Below, piece after piece: positions 7,666 through 16,139 of a stretch of 64,000 bases of DNA. This stretch comes from an uncultured Acetatifactor sp. (GTDB lineage: Bacteria > Bacillota > Clostridia > Lachnospirales > Lachnospiraceae). Position 1 is the first letter of the stretch; each line of letters begins with the position of its first letter. The notes under the pieces are model-generated. The model saw only the letters and a program-made list of their open reading frames with translations. It was not told the DNA's origin and did not search any database. The position numbers and the translations under genes were made by a program. The stretch lies in contig CAJUAB010000002.1 of assembly GCA_910583845.1 (NCBI GenBank), positions 1-64,000 on the forward strand. The letters are read 5' to 3'.

Positions 7666-8868
7666 ATGTCATTGTTTCGATTTGAACTGCGAAAGCTGCT
7701 GCTTAACAAGAAAACCCTGTTTTTGCTGACATGCCTGTTTGTCCTTTACAGTGTGGTCGGTCTGACCTCCACCATGTTCCTGATCGGCGGCAATGACAGT
7801 TACCGCGCTTATGAGGAATCAGCGGCTGCCTGGGAAGGGCCGTTTGACAGCGAAAAAGCTGCGGAAGCGGAAAAAATCTATCAGGAGGTCAGCGCCCGGT
7901 ATGGTACAGACACACGGATGATTGCCCGGAGCGTCAAAGACCAGCCGGAGATCATTCTGGCGGTGAACTACCACACCTACACCGAACGGGTGAAGGAATA
8001 TTGGACCGGCACCCCGCCGGAGAGCGCCGAGGAACCCTATGGAATCGCTCTTCTGCAAGGGAAGATTGCAGAATTGGAAGGCCAGGGGAAACAGGATTCC
8101 TTTGCCTGTCGGGAGCTGTCCGCCTCCCTGGAACGGCTGGAGGAGCTGGGGGAGCCGGAGTTTGCCAATGTCCTGCTGTGGGAGAACCTGTTCAACAACT
8201 GGGGAGAGCATATGATGCAGTTCCTTCTGTTTGTGCCGTTGACCTTTGTCATTGCCCCGGTGTTCGCCGTGGAACGGTCCAGCGGCACGGACAACCTGAT
8301 TTTAAGCTCACGGAACGGCAGGCGGAAGATTGTCACAGCAAAATTGTTGAGCGTACTCGTCTCCTCCACGGTTGTAGCCGTGCTGTATCTGGCCGCTACG
8401 TTTCTGTTCGGTTTTCTGCCCCATGGGAGTTTCCGTGGCTGGGATGCCGACATCCAGTCCATTCCCACCTATGCCCGGTCCATGTTCCCTTGGAGGGCCT
8501 GGCAGCTTGCCGCAGTCGGGGCCGCATGGCTCATTTTTACCGGCGCGGTCTATAGCCTGATGATCTGTTTTATTTCCTCCCACATGAAAAGTCAGATGGG
8601 GACAGCGGGAGTCAGCCTTGTAATCCTGTTTGTGAATGTAGGGCTGGCGGCGATGGGCGATACCGTGACCCAGAGGCTTGGGGCGTTTGTGGATTTTGGG
8701 CTGGCGAATGTCACGCTGATGAAAGAGGTATTCGGAGGATATAAGGCGTTCAATGTGTTCGGAATGTATGTCTGCTATCCGATTATAGCGGTTTTCGTTT
8801 TGGGAATCCTTGCTGCACTTGCTGTTTTAGGGATTTACCGGGGACAGAAGAGCAGAACAGTTGTATAA
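7666..8868 (+). CDS. ABC-2 type transporter permease
   Basis: A 400-residue membrane protein with an N-terminal helix (KKTLFLLTCLFVLYSVVGL), a ~130-residue extracellular loop, then about five more membrane helices between residues 175 and 395. This is the layout of ABC-2 permeases that pair with a soluble ATPase. It follows the truncated ATPase gene with a GGGAGGTAACGT ribosome site, so the pair was an operon. With the partner ATPase broken, the permease is probably an orphan here unless another ATPase substitutes. Substrate unknown; the ATPase remnant resembles bacitracin/lantibiotic-type exporters. Confidence 0.8.
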   Translation: MSLFRFELRKLLLNKKTLFLLTCLFVLYSVVGLTSTMFLIGGNDSYRAYEESAAAWEGPFDSEKAAEAEKIYQEVSARYGTDTRMIARSVKDQPEIILAVNYHTYTERVKEYWTGTPPESAEEPYGIALLQGKIAELEGQGKQDSFACRELSASLERLEELGEPEFANVLLWENLFNNWGEHMMQFLLFVPLTFVIAPVFAVERSSGTDNLILSSRNGRRKIVTAKLLSVLVSSTVVAVLYLAATFLFGFLPHGSFRGWDADIQSIPTYARSMFPWRAWQLAAVGAAWLIFTGAVYSLMICFISSHMKSQMGTAGVSLVILFVNVGLAAMGDTVTQRLGAFVDFGLANVTLMKEVFGGYKAFNVFGMYVCYPIIAVFVLGILAALAVLGIYRGQKSRTVV

Positions 8869-9011
8869 CAATTTCTATGAGGAGGAAGGGGAAAAGCCTG
8901 TCTGTATGCTGTATCTGGATTATAACGGGGGATACGCCATCCCCCGTATGATCCGGTACCGCTGACACCAAAACGGGGCAGCAGGTTGTTCTTGACTGCG
9001 TCATAAACGAT

Positions 9012-9431
9012 TCAGCAATTTCTGCGTATTTGTATCAGGCGTAACAGATCTTCATACAAAGCGTCTTGATCCTCTACATCAACCATCAGCCACTTTTGCC
9101 CGTTTCCCTTTGCGGTTTGCCTGTAGATATCCTGTAATGGGGGTGAGCACTCCGATAAAATTTTCTCAACAGATTCCTTTTCCTTTTTACCGACCACAAC
9201 CAAAACCGTAAAATAGTTTTTTCTGGGATAGACGGTACATAATGTTTTTCCTGCTTTTTTATATTTGATATTCCAGCCCTTTTCCCAGCTGCACGAACTG
9301 AACTCTATTTTTTCGGTACATTTATGCGCGGTTTTCAGCGCTGAACGGAATTGTCCAAAAACAGGATTGCTGATATATTTTTCAATATCTTCCAATGCAG
9401 GGCAGCTGTTTCGATCATTCAAGTCATTCAT
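9012..9431 (-). CDS. DUF3788 family protein
   Basis: A 139-residue soluble protein that matches my recollection of the DUF3788 family. Supporting features are a central WNIKYKKAGKTLCTVYPRKNYFTVLVVVGKKE strand region (seen as WEKGWNIKYKK and TLCTVYPRKNYFTVLVV) and a conserved GQKWLMVDVED near the C-terminus. Function is unknown. ATG at 9431 is chosen over TTG at 9437 because the CGGAGG site is then 10 bases upstream. It lies 21 bases downstream of the aminoglycoside adenylyltransferase gene on the same strand and is probably cotranscribed. Confidence 0.7.
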   Translation of the reverse strand: MNDLNDRNSCPALEDIEKYISNPVFGQFRSALKTAHKCTEKIEFSSCSWEKGWNIKYKKAGKTLCTVYPRKNYFTVLVVVGKKEKESVEKILSECSPPLQDIYRQTAKGNGQKWLMVDVEDQDALYEDLLRLIQIRRNC

Positions 9432-9452
9432 TATCAATATGCCTCCGGGAGA

Positions 9453-10301
9453 TCAATATTGCAGAGTGCCGGCTCTCACCTGCTCCATGTAGTTTCTGAT
9501 GCCTTGTTCCTCTTCCTCATCATAGACATAGGCCAGTTGTCCGGCCACGAGCCGGGCGGCGTCCCCGAACAGGGACAACATCTCAAAAGCCGCGTTCCAC
9601 ATGTGCTCGCAGACGGCGTCCGGATAGGTCCTGGTAAATCGGTTATACATCTCCGGCGGCAGCAATTTTTTCAGGTACTTTCCTTTTTTCCCGGCGGACA
9701 CAGAGAAGTCGTGGTGTACGCCCACATACCAACCCAGCATCATGAGCAGCATGTCGCGGACATAGTGGTTGAGTTGTTCCATGGCGTAAGAGAGCTCGTC
9801 CCTGGCAATGCCCTTCGCCACGTTGTTCAGGCACCAGTGAAATTCATTGCAGCAGTCGGAAAAACGCTGTTGATCCGGCCTCTGGATGTACCAGAAATCC
9901 TGTTTGACCTGGATCTGAGGAAATGTTCCGTCTTTGTCCAGCAGCAGAACGGCAGGTTCCCCATCGTCCACATAGGGATCGGCGGTAATCTGCAGATCGA
10001 TTCTGTTTCCGTCCGGAAACAACATTAAATAGACATAGCTGCCGTCTCCGTCCGGGGGAATGATGCCCATGCTCTCCGGTTTCTGCACCAGCGAAGGTCT
10101 GCCGAATCTGGACTCGATCCAGGCCATGTTATCCCAATAGGGGCTTACGTCCGTCACAAAATAGACAATATCGAAATCCTGGTACATATCCGCCGGACAG
10201 TCGGGGTTGGACCGGGAGCCTGTCATCAGGACCGCTCTGATTTTCTCGTCCTCTCCGGCCGTATCCAGAACCAGTTTTATAATCTCTTCAGGTGTTCTCA
10301 T
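9453..10301 (-). CDS. Aminoglycoside 6-adenylyltransferase-like protein (ANT(6) family)
   Basis: A 282-residue nucleotidyltransferase of the AadE/ANT(6) type, which adenylylates streptomycin at the 6 position. The N-terminal domain shows the GSR signature (LMTGSRSNPD) and the metal-binding DxD within YQDFDIVYFV. The C-terminal half is helical, with HHDFSVSAGKKGKYL and the LPPEMYNRF segment typical of the family. Length matches ANT(6) enzymes (about 280-300). The ATG at 10301 follows GGAGGAAC. Whether it confers resistance cannot be told from sequence; many chromosomal copies in gut Clostridia are uncharacterised. Confidence 0.85.
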   Translation of the reverse strand: MRTPEEIIKLVLDTAGEDEKIRAVLMTGSRSNPDCPADMYQDFDIVYFVTDVSPYWDNMAWIESRFGRPSLVQKPESMGIIPPDGDGSYVYLMLFPDGNRIDLQITADPYVDDGEPAVLLLDKDGTFPQIQVKQDFWYIQRPDQQRFSDCCNEFHWCLNNVAKGIARDELSYAMEQLNHYVRDMLLMMLGWYVGVHHDFSVSAGKKGKYLKKLLPPEMYNRFTRTYPDAVCEHMWNAAFEMLSLFGDAARLVAGQLAYVYDEEEEQGIRNYMEQVRAGTLQY

Positions 10302-10401
10302 TATTTGTTCCTCCAGGAGCGTGTTTTGTGGTGTTCCGATTATAACACAGCTGTCCGGGGAGATTCAAGGCATACTGCAAAAGTGTGTCAGGAAAATATA
10401 T

Positions 10402-10429
10402 TTTACTGTGAGGAAAAATATGCTATACT
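10402..10429 (+). promoter_or_regulatory. Promoter for AAC(6')-like gene
   Basis: TTTACT, a 16-base spacer and TATACT, with TG one base before the -10 hexamer (extended -10). It lies in the 329-base gap between the divergent ANT(6)-like and AAC(6')-like genes and points toward the latter, leaving a leader of about 195 bases. I see no other feature in this gap. Confidence 0.5.
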
Positions 10430-10630
10430 ACATTTGTGCCGGACAGGGTAACTTGTGCGGAAGGGGGACGGGAAGGAACTGCGGGATGCCCCGCGTGATT
10501 CTCTGCGGAATGGGCGGCGGTCAAGCTGGCGGACGGGGTGCCTGAAAAGGCCGTAAAAGGGGGATCAGATCAATCTGTGTCCCGGCGCAGGTTATGATGG
10601 CATGTAAAACGGAAAGAGAGGAAGTCATAT

Positions 10631-11164
10631 ATGGAATTTATCTTACTGGACGAAACACAGCAAATATACTTACAGCAGGCGGCCGAGATTCTGCGCCAGG
10701 CGTTCCCTCATTGTTATGGCGACTGTGCGGAGGAGGTGGTGCAGGAGATGCTGACGGAAGGCAGGGTGGCTCTGGGGGCGGTGAGGGACGGCAGGCTGGC
10801 GGGCCTGGTGGGGGCCATTCCCCAGTATGATCTGACGGCCTGGGAACTGCATCCGCTGGCGGTGGAAGCGTCAGACCGCTTACAGGGCGTGGGCACAGCG
10901 CTGGTGGGGGAACTGGAAAAGGTGCTGAAAGAAAGGGGCTGTCTGACTATCTATCTGGGGAGCGATGACGAGGACGGCAGCACCACTCTGTCAGAGGGGG
11001 ATCTGTTTGAGAATACCTGGGATAAAATCCGTAAGATCCGCAACCTGAAAAATCACCCCTTTTCTTTTTACCAAAAACTGGGATATCGGATTATCGGTGT
11101 GATTCCGGATGCCAACGGATTGGGCAAGCCGGATATCTGGATGGGGAAAAGCCTGGTCCGGTAA
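10631..11164 (+). CDS. GNAT acetyltransferase, aminoglycoside 6'-N-acetyltransferase-like
   Basis: A 177-residue GNAT-fold protein. The acetyl-CoA-binding motif A is at about residues 68-95 (LHPLAVEASDRLQGVGTAL), and the C-terminal part carries the hallmark of AAC(6')-I enzymes: HPFSFYQKLGY followed by PDANGLGKPDIWMGK. These enzymes acetylate the 6' amine of kanamycin/tobramycin-type aminoglycosides. Size fits the family. It has its own probable promoter and runs divergently from the ANT(6)-like gene. Substrate range is inferred from the motif only. Confidence 0.82.
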   Translation: MEFILLDETQQIYLQQAAEILRQAFPHCYGDCAEEVVQEMLTEGRVALGAVRDGRLAGLVGAIPQYDLTAWELHPLAVEASDRLQGVGTALVGELEKVLKERGCLTIYLGSDDEDGSTTLSEGDLFENTWDKIRKIRNLKNHPFSFYQKLGYRIIGVIPDANGLGKPDIWMGKSLVR

Positions 11165-11220
11165 AGGGGAAGAGGGAAGGCGGGGCGGACACGGCCCGCG
11201 CCTCGCGGAGGTGAAGAGAA

Positions 11221-11787
11221 ATGCACTGGAGAGCTCTGGGAGAATTATATCTGACATTTTTTCGAATCGGCGGGCTGACGTTTGGCGGCGGTCTTACCAT
11301 GCTGCCCATGTTCAGGCATGAACTGGTGCAAAAAAAGGATTGGGTCAGCGAGGACGAACTGCTGGACTGCTATGCCATCGGGCAGTGTACTCCCGGCGTT
11401 ATCGCTGTGAATACCGCTACTTTCGTGGGATATAAGAGAGAGGGAACAGCGGGCGGGATCGCCGCCACACTGGGAATGATCTCCCCATCCCTGGCGCTGA
11501 TCACTCTGATTGCCTCGTTTTTCCAGGCTCTGGTGGAAAACGAGTGGTTTCAGCACGCTATGACGGGGATCAAGGGGGTGGTCTGCGCGCTGATGCTGAA
11601 TACGGTGATAACTTTGGCCAGAAAGAGCCTGGTGAATCCGGTGTGCGTGGCAGTCTGCGCCGCGGCGCTGGCTTTGGCTCTGTTTACGCCGGTTCCCACC
11701 ATCGCCATTGTAGTGCTCTCCGGGCTTTTTGGCGCGGCGGCGGAATTGTGGAGGCGACGTTCTGAAAAAGGAGGGCATGGGGCATGA
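11221..11787 (+). CDS. Chromate transporter, first half-size subunit
   Basis: A 188-residue CHR-family membrane protein of the short type. The signature FFRIGGLTFGGGLTMLP lies at the N-terminus, with QCTPGVIAVNTATFVGY following, and about five or six membrane helices. Short CHR proteins work in pairs, and a second one overlaps its stop by 4 bases (ATGA). In characterised systems such pairs export chromate; transport of other oxyanions is possible here. The start has a GCGGAGGTG site. Confidence 0.9.
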   Translation: MHWRALGELYLTFFRIGGLTFGGGLTMLPMFRHELVQKKDWVSEDELLDCYAIGQCTPGVIAVNTATFVGYKREGTAGGIAATLGMISPSLALITLIASFFQALVENEWFQHAMTGIKGVVCALMLNTVITLARKSLVNPVCVAVCAAALALALFTPVPTIAIVVLSGLFGAAAELWRRRSEKGGHGA

Positions 11788-12329
11788 TATTCCTGCGTCT
11801 TTTCTGGGCGTTTTTCAAGATCGGTCTGTTTGCGGTAGGCGGCGGTCCGGCTACCTTGCCCTTTCTGATGGAACTGGCGGGCAAGTATGACTGGTACACG
11901 CTGGATGACCTGGCGGATATGGTGGCGGTGGCGGAGAGCACTCCGGGACCCATTGGAGTCAATATGGCCACCTACGCGGGCTTTCGGGCAGCTGGGATAC
12001 CGGGCGGTCTGGCGGCCACTCTGTCCCTGGTGCTGCCCAGTGTCATCATTATGATCCTCATCGCCAGGTTTCTCGGAAATTTCAGTGAGAACGCCATGGT
12101 AAAAGCAGTTTTTTCCGGTGTGCGCCCGGCGGTGACGGCTTTGATCGCCGCCGCCATATGGGGACTTTTTAAGGTGGTGCTGGTGACGGAGGAGGGCAAA
12201 TTGGCCCTGGGGCCGCTTCTTCTGTGCGTGGCAGTGTTTGCGCTGATGCAAATAAAGCCCTTAAAGAAGCTGCACCCGGCAGTGTGGATGCTGGCTGCGG
12301 CAGCGGTGGGGATGGTGCTCCGTCTTTGA
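11784..12329 (+). CDS. Chromate transporter, second half-size subunit
   Basis: A 181-residue partner of the preceding CHR protein. It has the same internal motifs in the second-subunit version: FFKIGLFAVGGGPATLPF and AESTPGPIGVNMATYAGF, then hydrophobic helices to the C-terminus. The 4-base ATGA overlap indicates translational coupling and a 1:1 complex. The two proteins are homologous and were presumably produced by an old duplication. Confidence 0.9.
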   Translation: MIFLRLFWAFFKIGLFAVGGGPATLPFLMELAGKYDWYTLDDLADMVAVAESTPGPIGVNMATYAGFRAAGIPGGLAATLSLVLPSVIIMILIARFLGNFSENAMVKAVFSGVRPAVTALIAAAIWGLFKVVLVTEEGKLALGPLLLCVAVFALMQIKPLKKLHPAVWMLAAAAVGMVLRL

Positions 12330-12383
12330 CGAATGTACAATTCCCAAGGGACGGCAAGAGAGGATGTACGGGAAGGAGGAAAA

Positions 12384-12830
12384 ATGATCATTAAGGTACA
12401 ATTTTACGATGAAGTGGAAGACAGCCTGCTCAGATTCGCGGTGATCATCGCCCGGGCAGGGGATAAGTGGGTGTTCTGTAAACACCGCGCGCGAGACACC
12501 TATGAAGTGCCGGGCGGGCATCGGGAGCCGGGGGAGAAGATAGAACAAACGGCCAGGAGGGAGCTGTACGAGGAAACGGGGGCGATCCGCTATACTCTGC
12601 GCCCTGTCTGTGTGTACTCGGTTCTGCGCAGGAATCCGGAACAGTCGGGGATAGTTGAGGAGGAGAGCTTCGGGATGCTGTACTATGCCCGGATCGAAGC
12701 CTTCGAGCCGGAGCTGCACAGCGAGATAGAGAAGATTCTGCTGACGGAGGAACTGCCCCGGCAGTGGACTTACCCGGAGATACAGCCGGAACTTTTAAAA
12801 GAGGCGCAAAAAAGGGGAATTCTGGATTAA
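12384..12830 (+). CDS. NUDIX hydrolase
   Basis: A 148-residue NUDIX-fold pyrophosphohydrolase. The complete NUDIX box is visible at about residues 47-69: GHREPGEKIEQ, then REL and YEETG, matching G-x5-E-x7-REU-x-EE-x-GU, which binds the catalytic metal. Substrate (nucleoside diphosphate derivative or similar) is not predictable. ATG at 12384 is chosen because GGAAGGAGG precedes it by 5-6 bases; the upstream ATG at 12333 has no site. Confidence 0.88.
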   Translation: MIIKVQFYDEVEDSLLRFAVIIARAGDKWVFCKHRARDTYEVPGGHREPGEKIEQTARRELYEETGAIRYTLRPVCVYSVLRRNPEQSGIVEEESFGMLYYARIEAFEPELHSEIEKILLTEELPRQWTYPEIQPELLKEAQKRGILD

Positions 12831-12840
12831 TGGAGGCCAT

Positions 12841-13290
12841 ATGAGAAAGGTGTATCTGGACCGGACCCCGGGGGAGGCTGTCTCCGTGTATATCCGGGAC
12901 GCGGAAGTAATCCCTGCGGGCACCACCGTCTGTTCCATGCCATCCCGATGCCGGAACGCAGAATATGACCGATGGCAGCAGGAGTATGGAATCAGCTTTC
13001 TTTTTGACGATATGCGGATGGAGTTTCCGTTCTATGCCGTACCCTGGGTGGATATCTTTGCGGTGGACAATGAGGGCGGCTGCCTGGGAACGCTGGGACA
13101 ACAGACAGACCTGGAAGGGAACGCGCCGATCTGCTATATAAAAGACCGAAAATGCTGTCTGATAGCGGAGAGCGGGCCGGATTTCAGGAAAAAAGCATCA
13201 AACTGGCGCAATTGTTTGACGGAATATACCGGAGTGACACTGTATGACTCCAGGGAGCAGGCGGCCCGGACGCTGGAGTTTGTGAAATAA
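12841..13290 (+). CDS. Hypothetical protein
   Basis: A 149-residue soluble protein I do not recognise, 10 bases after the NUDIX gene with a GGAGG site and therefore probably cotranscribed. The sequence alternates strands and turns, contains five cysteines and an N-terminal MRKVYLDRTPGEAV, and ends with a short helix. No known catalytic motif is visible. Confidence 0.65.
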   Translation: MRKVYLDRTPGEAVSVYIRDAEVIPAGTTVCSMPSRCRNAEYDRWQQEYGISFLFDDMRMEFPFYAVPWVDIFAVDNEGGCLGTLGQQTDLEGNAPICYIKDRKCCLIAESGPDFRKKASNWRNCLTEYTGVTLYDSREQAARTLEFVK

Positions 13291-13343
13291 CCTGATGCAA
13301 GGCAGGGAATGGCTGCGCAATCCGCGCAGGGAGAGGGAAAGGT

Positions 13344-14912
13344 ATGGGAATCTATCTGAATCCGGGCAACAAAGGCTTTTGGCAGGTAATCCGCTCTAAA
13401 ATATATGTGGATAAATCCAATTTAATCGCATATACCAACGAACTGATCAATACGGAGGAAAAATATCTCTGCGTCAGCAGGCCCAGGCGTTTTGGCAAAT
13501 CCATCGCTTTAAAGATGCTTGCTGCCTATTACAGCCGGGGCTGTGATTCCTCGGATCTGTTCAGAGGACTTAAAATAGAAAAGAATGAGACTTTTCCGGA
13601 ACATCTGAATCAGTATGATGTGATTTTTCTGAATATGCAGCAATTTCTGATCCGGGCCAGAGATCAGGGATTGACGGATTATCTGGAGCAGGTGCTGACA
13701 GGGGAACTTCGGGAAGCCTATGGGGATATACTTTCGGACCGGATCACCATACTGGCGGAAGCTCTGGAAAGAATCTATGTAAAAACGGGCAAGCAGTTCA
13801 TTTTTCTGATAGATGAGTGGGATTGCGTGATGCGGGAGAGACAGGAGTCGGAGGCCTTGCAGAGACAGTATCTTGATTTCCTGAGAAGTCTTCTGAAAGA
13901 TCAGCCTTATGTGGCGCTGGCCTATATGACGGGCATTCTTCCCGTCAAAAAATACGGACAGCATTCCGCGCTGAATATGTTCTGGGAGCATTCCATGACG
14001 GATCAGTTCGCGCTTGAGGAGTTTACCGGATTTACGGAAGAAGAAGTCAGAATATTATGCAGGCAGTATGACATGGATGAAGCCGAAATCAGCAACTGGT
14101 ATGACGGCTACAGGTTCAGGCGGTTTCAGCATATATATAATCCAAGGTCCGTGGTGTCGGCAATGAAGAATCGTGTCCTCTCGAACTATTGGACTTCCAC
14201 GGAGACCTATGAAGCGCTGAAAATCTATATGGAGATGGACTTTGACGGACTTCGCGGGGATATTGTCCGGATGCTGGGAGGCGAATGTGTCAGAGTCAAT
14301 CCATTCAGCTTTCAGAATGATATGAGCACTTTTCATACAAAAGACGATGTGCTGACCCTGCTGATTCATCTGGGATATCTGGCATTTGACGCGGAAAAAA
14401 AGGAGGTATTTATTCCCAATAAGGAGATTATGGGGGAATTTGAAAATGCCATGAGCGTGGGTGGGTGGCCGGAAATCATGCGAATTTTACAAGCATCGGA
14501 AAAACTTCTGGAAGCTACTCTGCGGGGGGACGCGGAAAGCGTTGCAAGGGGACTTGACCTGGCCCATATGGAGGCCTCCTCCATTCTTGCGTATAACGAT
14601 GAGAACTCCCTCAGCTGCGCTATCGGGCTGGCTTACTACAGCGCCAGGAAAGACTACAGACTGATCAGGGAGTTTCCCACGGGACGCGGCTTTGCGGATC
14701 TGGTATTTCTGCCGCTGCCATCGGTAAGAAAGCCTGCGATTGTGGTGGAACTGAAATGGGATAAGTCGGCGGACGCGGCGCTTCGGCAGATCAGGGAGAG
14801 AAAATATATTCATGCCCTGGAGGGCTACTCCGGGGAGATTCTGCTGGTGGGCGTCAATTACGATCGGAAGAATCCCGCTCAACCCCACAGCTGTGTGATT
14901 GAGCGCGTCTGA
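13344..14912 (+). CDS. AAA-ATPase-like protein with C-terminal PD-(D/E)XK nuclease domain
   Basis: A 522-residue two-domain protein of the AAA_ATPase-like/PDDEXK_9 group. The N-terminal domain has a Walker A variant lacking the first glycine (SRPRRFGKSIAL, about residues 47-58) and a Walker B-like FIFLIDEWD. The C-terminal ~90 residues carry the nuclease motif: GRGFADLVF followed by IVVELKW. Such proteins are abundant and strain-variable in gut Clostridia and Bacteroidetes. A defence or mobile-element role has been suggested but not established. Confidence 0.85.
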   Translation: MGIYLNPGNKGFWQVIRSKIYVDKSNLIAYTNELINTEEKYLCVSRPRRFGKSIALKMLAAYYSRGCDSSDLFRGLKIEKNETFPEHLNQYDVIFLNMQQFLIRARDQGLTDYLEQVLTGELREAYGDILSDRITILAEALERIYVKTGKQFIFLIDEWDCVMRERQESEALQRQYLDFLRSLLKDQPYVALAYMTGILPVKKYGQHSALNMFWEHSMTDQFALEEFTGFTEEEVRILCRQYDMDEAEISNWYDGYRFRRFQHIYNPRSVVSAMKNRVLSNYWTSTETYEALKIYMEMDFDGLRGDIVRMLGGECVRVNPFSFQNDMSTFHTKDDVLTLLIHLGYLAFDAEKKEVFIPNKEIMGEFENAMSVGGWPEIMRILQASEKLLEATLRGDAESVARGLDLAHMEASSILAYNDENSLSCAIGLAYYSARKDYRLIREFPTGRGFADLVFLPLPSVRKPAIVVELKWDKSADAALRQIRERKYIHALEGYSGEILLVGVNYDRKNPAQPHSCVIERV

Positions 14913-14951
14913 TAATGCGTCCCGCCCGGCGGGAGCGGGAGAGAGGATGAT

Positions 14952-15443
14952 ATGGCAGAGTACGAGCGGGTGGCGCAGCCCTTTGCGCCGGTATATGACG
15001 GGGATTCCCGAATATTGATTCTGGGCAGCCTGCCCTCCGTGAAATCCAGGGAGCAGGGTTTTTACTACGGACATGCCAGAAACCGGTTCTGGCCCATGCT
15101 GGCGGCGTTTTACGGGGAGCCCGTGCCCCGGGATATCCCGGAGAAAAAGGCTCTGCTTCTGCGTCACTCTCTGGCGGTGTATGATGTGATCGAGAGCTGT
15201 GAAATCCGCGGGTCCAGCGACAGCAGCATTCGCAATGTGAAAGCGGCGGATATCCGGGCCATTATGGAGGCCTCTCAGATCGAAAGGATACTGGTAAACG
15301 GCAGGACCGCGGCCAGATATTTCAAGGCTTACCAGCCGGAAACCTACTTAAGGATGATGACGGAGCTGCCCTCCACCAGCCCTGCCAACGCGGCTTTTTC
15401 ATTGGAAAGACTTGTGCGGATCTGGGGAGAATATCTGCGCTGA
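14952..15443 (+). CDS. DNA-deoxyinosine glycosylase (UDG superfamily)
   Basis: A 163-residue uracil-DNA-glycosylase-fold protein. The N-terminal GSLPSVKSREQGFYYGHARN with NRFWPML and the C-terminal LPSTSPANA motif match the family that removes hypoxanthine (deaminated adenine) from DNA. It would start base-excision repair in the cytoplasm. It is independent of its neighbours functionally. Its last 45 bases overlap, on the opposite strand, the end of the next gene. Confidence 0.85.
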   Translation: MAEYERVAQPFAPVYDGDSRILILGSLPSVKSREQGFYYGHARNRFWPMLAAFYGEPVPRDIPEKKALLLRHSLAVYDVIESCEIRGSSDSSIRNVKAADIRAIMEASQIERILVNGRTAARYFKAYQPETYLRMMTELPSTSPANAAFSLERLVRIWGEYLR

Positions 15444-16106
15444 ACCCATCGGGAAAAGGCCGTGAAAAATATCTTTTACGGCTTTCAGAAAGAATGAATC
15501 CGCCGGGGAGTTTCCAAGATCCCTGTCCAGACTCCACAAAATGTCAAAAAGGATATGGGGAATCCATGTCTGACAGATATCCGCGATATTCTTCCTGCTT
15601 CTTCCGTCTGCGGACAGGTAGCCCAAAAAGAAATGGTATGCCGCGAATACGGAACACCAGCTACAGGCGATGATCCGGGATCGGTTGTCCTTTGTCTCTC
15701 TCTCCTCCCAATAGAGAGCATATAATGCGGGCACTTTTTCCGCCAGATATTCCGGACATTCTTCCCAGTTTTGGTCATCGAATATAAAAGCCGTGTCATA
15801 GCACAGTTTTTTGTAGCGGTCCAGAAGGGCGTAGGGGCGCTTTTCCCTTCGCTGTCTGCATTCCAGTATACAGGCGAAGGAGTGGGTCAGTTCCGCGAAA
15901 TCTTCCAGCGCCTTATAATCCAGATGTATTTTCATAACAGGGACAAGCTGGCCAAAAGCGGAGAACAGCATCTGATCCAGCGCGTCCGCCGTGTTTCCGG
16001 CATCATCCAGTACAGCGGCCACTTCCTGGGCTATCAGATCCTGCATCTGCTCATAGCAGTTTTCATCCGCAAAACGGATTTCTGTCTGTAAGTCAGGATA
16101 TTTCAT
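15399..16106 (-). CDS. Hypothetical protein
   Basis: A 235-residue soluble, largely helical protein rich in aromatic residues; I do not recognise a family. The ATG at 16106 has a good AGAGGT site 6 bases upstream, and the frame shows normal codon usage throughout, so it is likely real. The C-terminus overlaps the glycosylase gene by 45 bases, which is unusual and may mean that an earlier stop codon was lost. Confidence 0.6.
   Translation of the reverse strand: MKYPDLQTEIRFADENCYEQMQDLIAQEVAAVLDDAGNTADALDQMLFSAFGQLVPVMKIHLDYKALEDFAELTHSFACILECRQRREKRPYALLDRYKKLCYDTAFIFDDQNWEECPEYLAEKVPALYALYWEERETKDNRSRIIACSWCSVFAAYHFFLGYLSADGRSRKNIADICQTWIPHILFDILWSLDRDLGNSPADSFFLKAVKDIFHGLFPMGSAQIFSPDPHKSFQ
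15459..15482. terminator. Hairpin at convergent gene ends
   Basis: GCCGT-AAAA pairs with TTTT-ACGGC around a short loop, forming an AT-capped hairpin just after the glycosylase stop. It could terminate the plus-strand transcript. It lies inside the last codons of the minus-strand gene. Confidence 0.45.
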
Positions 16107-16139
16107 ATTTTACCTCTTTTCGTCTCCCTTTGGGATCTT

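Noticed and set aside
8852..8965. Possible coding fragment overlapping the end of the ABC permease gene (plausible composition such as CMLYLDYNGGYAIPR)
   Set aside because: No start codon or ribosome site and no identifiable family; at most a gene remnant.
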